NCBI GenBank assembly: GCA_016293805.1
Contig: JAEDDI010000030.1
Span: 1-22,176, forward strand
Direction of reading: 5' to 3'
Length of the DNA: 22,176 nt
Origin: Bacillota bacterium
Lineage (GTDB): Bacteria > Bacillota > Clostridia > Peptostreptococcales > Anaerovoracaceae
The translations under genes were made by a program, and so were the position numbers. Numbering within the stretch: position 1 is the first letter of the stretch; each line of letters starts with the position of its first letter. A model generated the notes under the pieces. That model made no database searches. It had not been told where the DNA came from and worked only from the letters and a program-made list of their open reading frames with translations. This document shows, piece by piece, positions 22,013 through 22,176 of this stretch.

Positions 22013-22088
22013 GCTATCGTAGCTCAGTCGGTAGAGCAACACATCGGTAATGTGTAGGTCGCGGGTTCGATTCCCGCCGTTAGCTCCA
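22013..22088 (+). tRNA. tRNA-Thr (anticodon GGT) with unusual positions
   Basis: A 76-base cloverleaf with encoded CCA: acceptor 5' strand GCTATCG (22013-22019), D stem GCTC/GAGC, anticodon stem ACACA/TGTGT (22039-22043 and 22051-22055), variable loop AGGTC, T stem GCGGG/CCCGC with loop TTCGATT, acceptor 3' strand CGTTAGC, discriminator T. The anticodon GGT (22046-22048) assigns threonine, and U73 with the G1-C72 and C2-G71 pairs fits. Two positions are off: the base before the anticodon (position 33, 22045) is C instead of the near-universal U, and acceptor pair 5-68 (22017 with 22080) is T-T. It sits between sigH and tuf. Confidence 0.9.
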
Positions 22089-22123
22089 TTTTGATTTAGT
22101 TATATGTTTTTAAGGAGGACGCA

Positions 22124-22176
22124 ATGGCAAAAGCTAAATTTGAAAGAAACAAACCGCATATCAACATCGGTACAAT
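22124..22176 (+). CDS. tuf: Elongation factor Tu, 5' end (cut by the window edge)
   Basis: AAGGAGG (22112-22118) precedes an ATG at 22124, and the 17 visible codons read MAKAKFERNKPHINIGT, the standard N-terminus of bacterial EF-Tu up to just before the GHVDHGKTT nucleotide-binding loop. EF-Tu carries aminoacyl-tRNA to the ribosome. Its place after sigH fits Clostridia in which tuf leads into rpmG-secE-nusG, but those genes would lie beyond the window. Confidence 0.95.
   Translation, partial: MAKAKFERNKPHINIGT

Noticed and set aside
1..22176. CRISPR arrays, insertion sequences, toxin-antitoxin pairs or a replication origin
   Set aside because: I saw no regularly spaced repeats, transposase genes with terminal repeats, paired small toxin genes or DnaA-box clusters in the window.

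Overview
The window looks like a chromosome segment from an anaerobic, low-to-moderate GC Firmicute of the class Clostridia. The evidence is gene content (SigH-type sigma factor, Mini-RNase III, YacL-type PIN/TRAM protein, Na+-translocating decarboxylase beta subunit), AGGAGG-type ribosome sites, and promoters of the TTGACA-17-TATAAT type, often with a TGn extension. I cannot name the species. Almost everything is core metabolism or information processing. The only clearly accessory DNA is at the left edge.

Layout. 1-320: the 3' end of an unrecognised gene. 369-560: a broken remnant of a large serine recombinase C-terminus. 681-1556: purC, ending at facing terminators, then a reverse-strand cytidylate-kinase-like gene. 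2456-5689: an orphan Na+-translocating decarboxylase beta subunit and an EF-G-like GTPase, each with its own promoter and terminator. 5815-8055: an ADP-ribosylglycohydrolase and radA. 8094-10218 (minus): a histidine kinase/response regulator pair. 10489-15709: a tight run yacL - ispDF fusion - proS - cyclophilin - deoD. 15749-16129 (minus): ridA. 16247-17095: a CmpB-family membrane protein. 17160-21900: a very compact operon cysS - mrnC - small membrane protein - thyA - 25-codon membrane microORF - folA - rlmB - sigH, closed by a terminator. 22013-22088: a tRNA-Thr(GGT). 22124 to the edge: the start of tuf.

The right two thirds preserve an ancient Firmicute gene order. Bacillus subtilis has radA-disA-yacL-ispD-ispF-gltX-cysE-cysS-mrnC-rlmB-yacP-sigH. 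Here disA is missing and a two-component pair sits in its place, ispD and ispF are fused, proS/ppi/deoD/ridA/cmpB-like replace gltX/cysE, and thyA/folA plus two small membrane proteins are inserted between mrnC and rlmB; yacP is absent between rlmB and sigH. Thymidylate synthase and dihydrofolate reductase form a functional pair, because ThyA makes the dihydrofolate that FolA recycles.

I found no CRISPR array, intact mobile element, toxin-antitoxin pair or defence locus. The most unusual signals are an Asp-to-Asn change at the catalytic base position of DeoD, a tRNA-Thr with C33 and a U-U acceptor mismatch, a 25-residue membrane microORF overlapping thyA by four bases, a shortened zinc finger in RadA, and phased ACAGT repeats upstream of the decarboxylase subunit gene.
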